Source: Pseudarthrobacter sp. BIM B-2242 (GTDB lineage: Bacteria; Actinomycetota; Actinomycetes; Actinomycetales; Micrococcaceae). Taken from it: a stretch of 64,000 nucleotides of DNA. The translations under genes were made by a program, and so were the position numbers. Shown piece after piece: positions 62,201 through 64,000 of this stretch. The stretch lies in the NCBI RefSeq assembly GCF_014764445.1, contig NZ_CP061721.1, positions 62,001-126,000 on the forward strand, in the 5' to 3' direction. The notes under the pieces are model-generated. The model was not told the origin of the DNA. It saw only the letters and a list, made by a program, of their open reading frames with translations, and searched no databases. The stretch's first letter is position 1; each line of letters begins with the position of its first letter.

Positions 62201-63487
62201 TTAGGCGGTCCGCGCCTCCGGCACCGCCGCCTTTTTCCGGCCCAGCTCCGCCGTCCGCTTCACCGACCACCACAGCAGCACCACCAGCAGCACGTTGCGC
62301 GTCGTGAGGATTGCGGCCATCACCGGATGGGCGTGGATGAGCGGGGTGTAAAACAGCGGGTAAATCACAAAAGTGGTCATGGCGATCCCCATCAGCAGGG
62401 CGGCCGGGACCTTCCAGCGGTCCCAGTCGTGGGTCAGGCCGGCGATGATCACCGGCGCCAGCCAGATGATGAACTGCGGCGAACCCACCTTGTTGAACAC
62501 GATGAACGCCGTGGTCATCATCAGGGCGCCTTCGAGGAAGAGTTCTTCCCGCTCGGCCCCGCGCTTCAGTGCACGGACCAGCAGGATGGCTGCCACCACC
62601 GCGGCGACGATCAGCAGCGGCTGCATCAGGAACGCCGCCACCGATGCGCCCGGGCCGTAGACCTCGGTGGAGTTGATGGCCGTATTGTCCGCCATTTTGG
62701 AGCCGGCAATGTTGAACACGCTCAGCCATACCCACGGCGTGGAGAACGTGGCCTCAAGCTGCATGCCCCGCTCGCCCTGGTTGGTGAGGAAGTCCATGAT
62801 GTGCGGCAAACCGCCGGACAGGTACGTGCCCAGGCCCACCACGGCGGTAACGGCGACGCCGGAGGCCAGCACCTGGATGCGCTTGCGGCTGGCGATCACA
62901 ATCGGCACCAGGACGGCCGCCGGCCACACCTTGATCCACGTGGCGACGCTCAGCAGGACGCCCGCCACCACGGGGCGTTCAGCGGCGTAGAGCAGGGCGA
63001 TCAGCACCAGGGGAGCGGTGATGCCTTCTACCCGGGCGAAGCTCAGATACCCCATAAAGACGGTGAAAAACAGCCACCACCAGGCCGGGGCAATGCCGCG
63101 CACCTTCCGCGGACCGCGGGTCAGGTACACGAGGCCGACGGCGTTGAGGGCCGTGATGATCAGGAACCAGCAGAGCAGGTAGAGGCTGGGTCCGGCGATG
63201 TTCGCGAGGAAAATCGGGATCTGTGCCAGCACCGGGTAGACCCACGGGCTGATCTTCCCGTCGAGGCTGTCCGGGTTGTAGCCGTCCATGGCCCACTGCC
63301 GGTACTGCTCGGTGTCGCTGAACGTATCGCCGCTGAGGAAGAAGGACGCCATCCAGCCCAGGAAATACAGGTGGATAACCGCGAAGCCCCACCAGACGCT
63401 GGACGGACGGGCAAACCAGTCCACCACGCGGGCGGGCAGGAGCGTGCTGCGGACAGTGACCAGCCGGTCGAAGAACGTCGTGGAAAT
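62201..63487 (-). CDS. GT-C/GT87-like membrane glycosyltransferase with apparent ATT start
   Basis: About 428 residues with 10-11 membrane segments. The family features are FSDTEQYRQWAMDGYNPDSLDGKISPWVYPVLAQIPIFLAN in the first external loop, and KVGSPQFIIWLAPVIIAGL near the end, as in polyprenol-phosphate mannosyltransferases. AAGGAG lies seven bases before ATT (63487), where the protein would read ISTTFFDRL; no ATG fits, and the next GTG codons are about 25 codons later. It follows a paralogue by one base and probably acts with it and the MptB-like enzyme in envelope mannan synthesis. Confidence 0.82.
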   Translation of the reverse strand: MSTTFFDRLVTVRSTLLPARVVDWFARPSSVWWGFAVIHLYFLGWMASFFLSGDTFSDTEQYRQWAMDGYNPDSLDGKISPWVYPVLAQIPIFLANIAGPSLYLLCWFLIITALNAVGLVYLTRGPRKVRGIAPAWWWLFFTVFMGYLSFARVEGITAPLVLIALLYAAERPVVAGVLLSVATWIKVWPAAVLVPIVIASRKRIQVLASGVAVTAVVGLGTYLSGGLPHIMDFLTNQGERGMQLEATFSTPWVWLSVFNIAGSKMADNTAINSTEVYGPGASVAAFLMQPLLIVAAVVAAILLVRALKRGAEREELFLEGALMMTTAFIVFNKVGSPQFIIWLAPVIIAGLTHDWDRWKVPAALLMGIAMTTFVIYPLFYTPLIHAHPVMAAILTTRNVLLVVLLWWSVKRTAELGRKKAAVPEARTA

Positions 63488-63488
63488 G

Positions 63489-64000
63489 TCAGGACTCCTT
63501 GAGCGCGGGGACGGACGCGGGAGCCTTCTTGCCCAGCGAGTAGAGCCGCCGGACAGACCACAGGAACAGCACCACCAGGAGCACATTGCGGATGGTCAGC
63601 ACGCCGGCCATCAGCGGGTTGTTGTGGCTCAGTGCATCGTAGAACAAGGGGTAGATGAAGAAGGTGGCCACGGCGATGGCGATGAGCATGGCCGCGGGGA
63701 CCCGCCATTCACGCCAGCTGTGCGCCAGGCCCACTGCCACCGCGGGGGCCAGCCACACCATGAACTGGGGCGAGCCCACCTTGTTGAACACCACAAAAGC
63801 CGTGGTGAGCGTGAGGGCGCCGGCGAGCAGCAGCTCGGTGCGGTCCACGCCGCCCCCGTTTGCGTCGTGGTTCAGCTTGCCGTTGTGCAGCGCCCAGAAC
63901 GTCAGGCCTGCCACCAGCAGCGCCGCCAGGATCAGCAGCGGCTGCATCAGCACGGACATCACGGCGGTACCGGGTCCATCCACCTGCATCGAGTTGATGT
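63489..64000 (-). CDS. GT-C/GT87-like membrane glycosyltransferase paralogue (partial)
   Basis: The C-terminal 170 residues of a gene that continues beyond the window: the frame is open to base 64000 (INSMQVDGPGTAV). It aligns with the end of the neighbouring gene: LMQPLLI, TTAFVVFNKVGSPQFMVWLAP, FIYPLFYDALSHNNPLMAGVLTIRNVLLVVLF. The pair is a tandem duplication that has diverged considerably. Its role is presumably polyprenol-phosphate sugar transfer at the outer face of the membrane. Confidence 0.85.
   Translation of the reverse strand, partial: INSMQVDGPGTAVMSVLMQPLLILAALLVAGLTFWALHNGKLNHDANGGGVDRTELLLAGALTLTTAFVVFNKVGSPQFMVWLAPAVAVGLAHSWREWRVPAAMLIAIAVATFFIYPLFYDALSHNNPLMAGVLTIRNVLLVVLFLWSVRRLYSLGKKAPASVPALKES

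Overview
The window looks like chromosome of a high-GC actinobacterium of the Arthrobacter / Pseudarthrobacter / Paenarthrobacter group. The basis is the base composition and codon use, a DUF4193 protein, a uricase that closely resembles the Arthrobacter enzyme I remember, an MptB-like polyprenol-phosphomannose mannosyltransferase, and an AceE-type homodimeric pyruvate dehydrogenase E1. I see no rRNA, tRNA, CRISPR array or replication origin.

Layout. 1-4.1 kb: edge of a zinc alcohol dehydrogenase gene, a YciI protein, a LysR regulator and a KstD-like FAD dehydrogenase. 4.6-10.8 kb: an accessory island bounded by two inverted copies of a RelE/Phd toxin-antitoxin module, holding a serine recombinase, a membrane-anchored orphan, DUF4193, a small orphan and a pRiA4b ORF-3 protein. 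11-20.1 kb: a divergent TetR regulator and a translationally coupled beta-galactoside operon (binding protein, two permeases, LacZ, GalM, frameshifted GalE), then a phosphofructokinase. 21.5-24.1 kb: small orphans, palindrome clusters, a frameshifted lipoprotein and a decayed YhcG nuclease. 24.1-46 kb: a large purine/glyoxylate region. 46-55 kb: an AmiS/UreI channel, an amino-acid ABC importer, a MacB-like exporter with a divergent two-component system, a MarR regulator and an FMN reductase. 55-64 kb: a diguanylate cyclase, a SulP transporter, membrane mannosyltransferases, and a TetR/MFS pair.

How the central region works. Uricase, HIU hydrolase and OHCU decarboxylase turn urate into allantoin. 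Allantoinase and (S)-ureidoglycine aminohydrolase carry nitrogen release forward, although allantoate amidohydrolase and ureidoglycolate lyase are not in the window. Glyoxylate then has two outlets: Gcl, GlxR, glycerate kinase and Hyi (to phosphoglycerate), or malate synthase, malic enzyme and PDH E1, which together form a glyoxylate-oxidising dicarboxylic-acid cycle. A single IclR regulator sits in the middle. Four promoters (malic enzyme/iclR, hyi, the uricase divergent region and uraD) carry the same signature: two 15-bp near-palindromes of the type TTYCR-N5-TGRAA starting exactly 21 bp apart. The aceE promoter has the same geometry with a different half-site.

Limits. At least four genes show single-base shifts or deletions (galE, a lipoprotein signal peptide, YhcG, an SDR). 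Some may be assembly errors rather than biology. All family calls are from reading the sequence; no database search was run.
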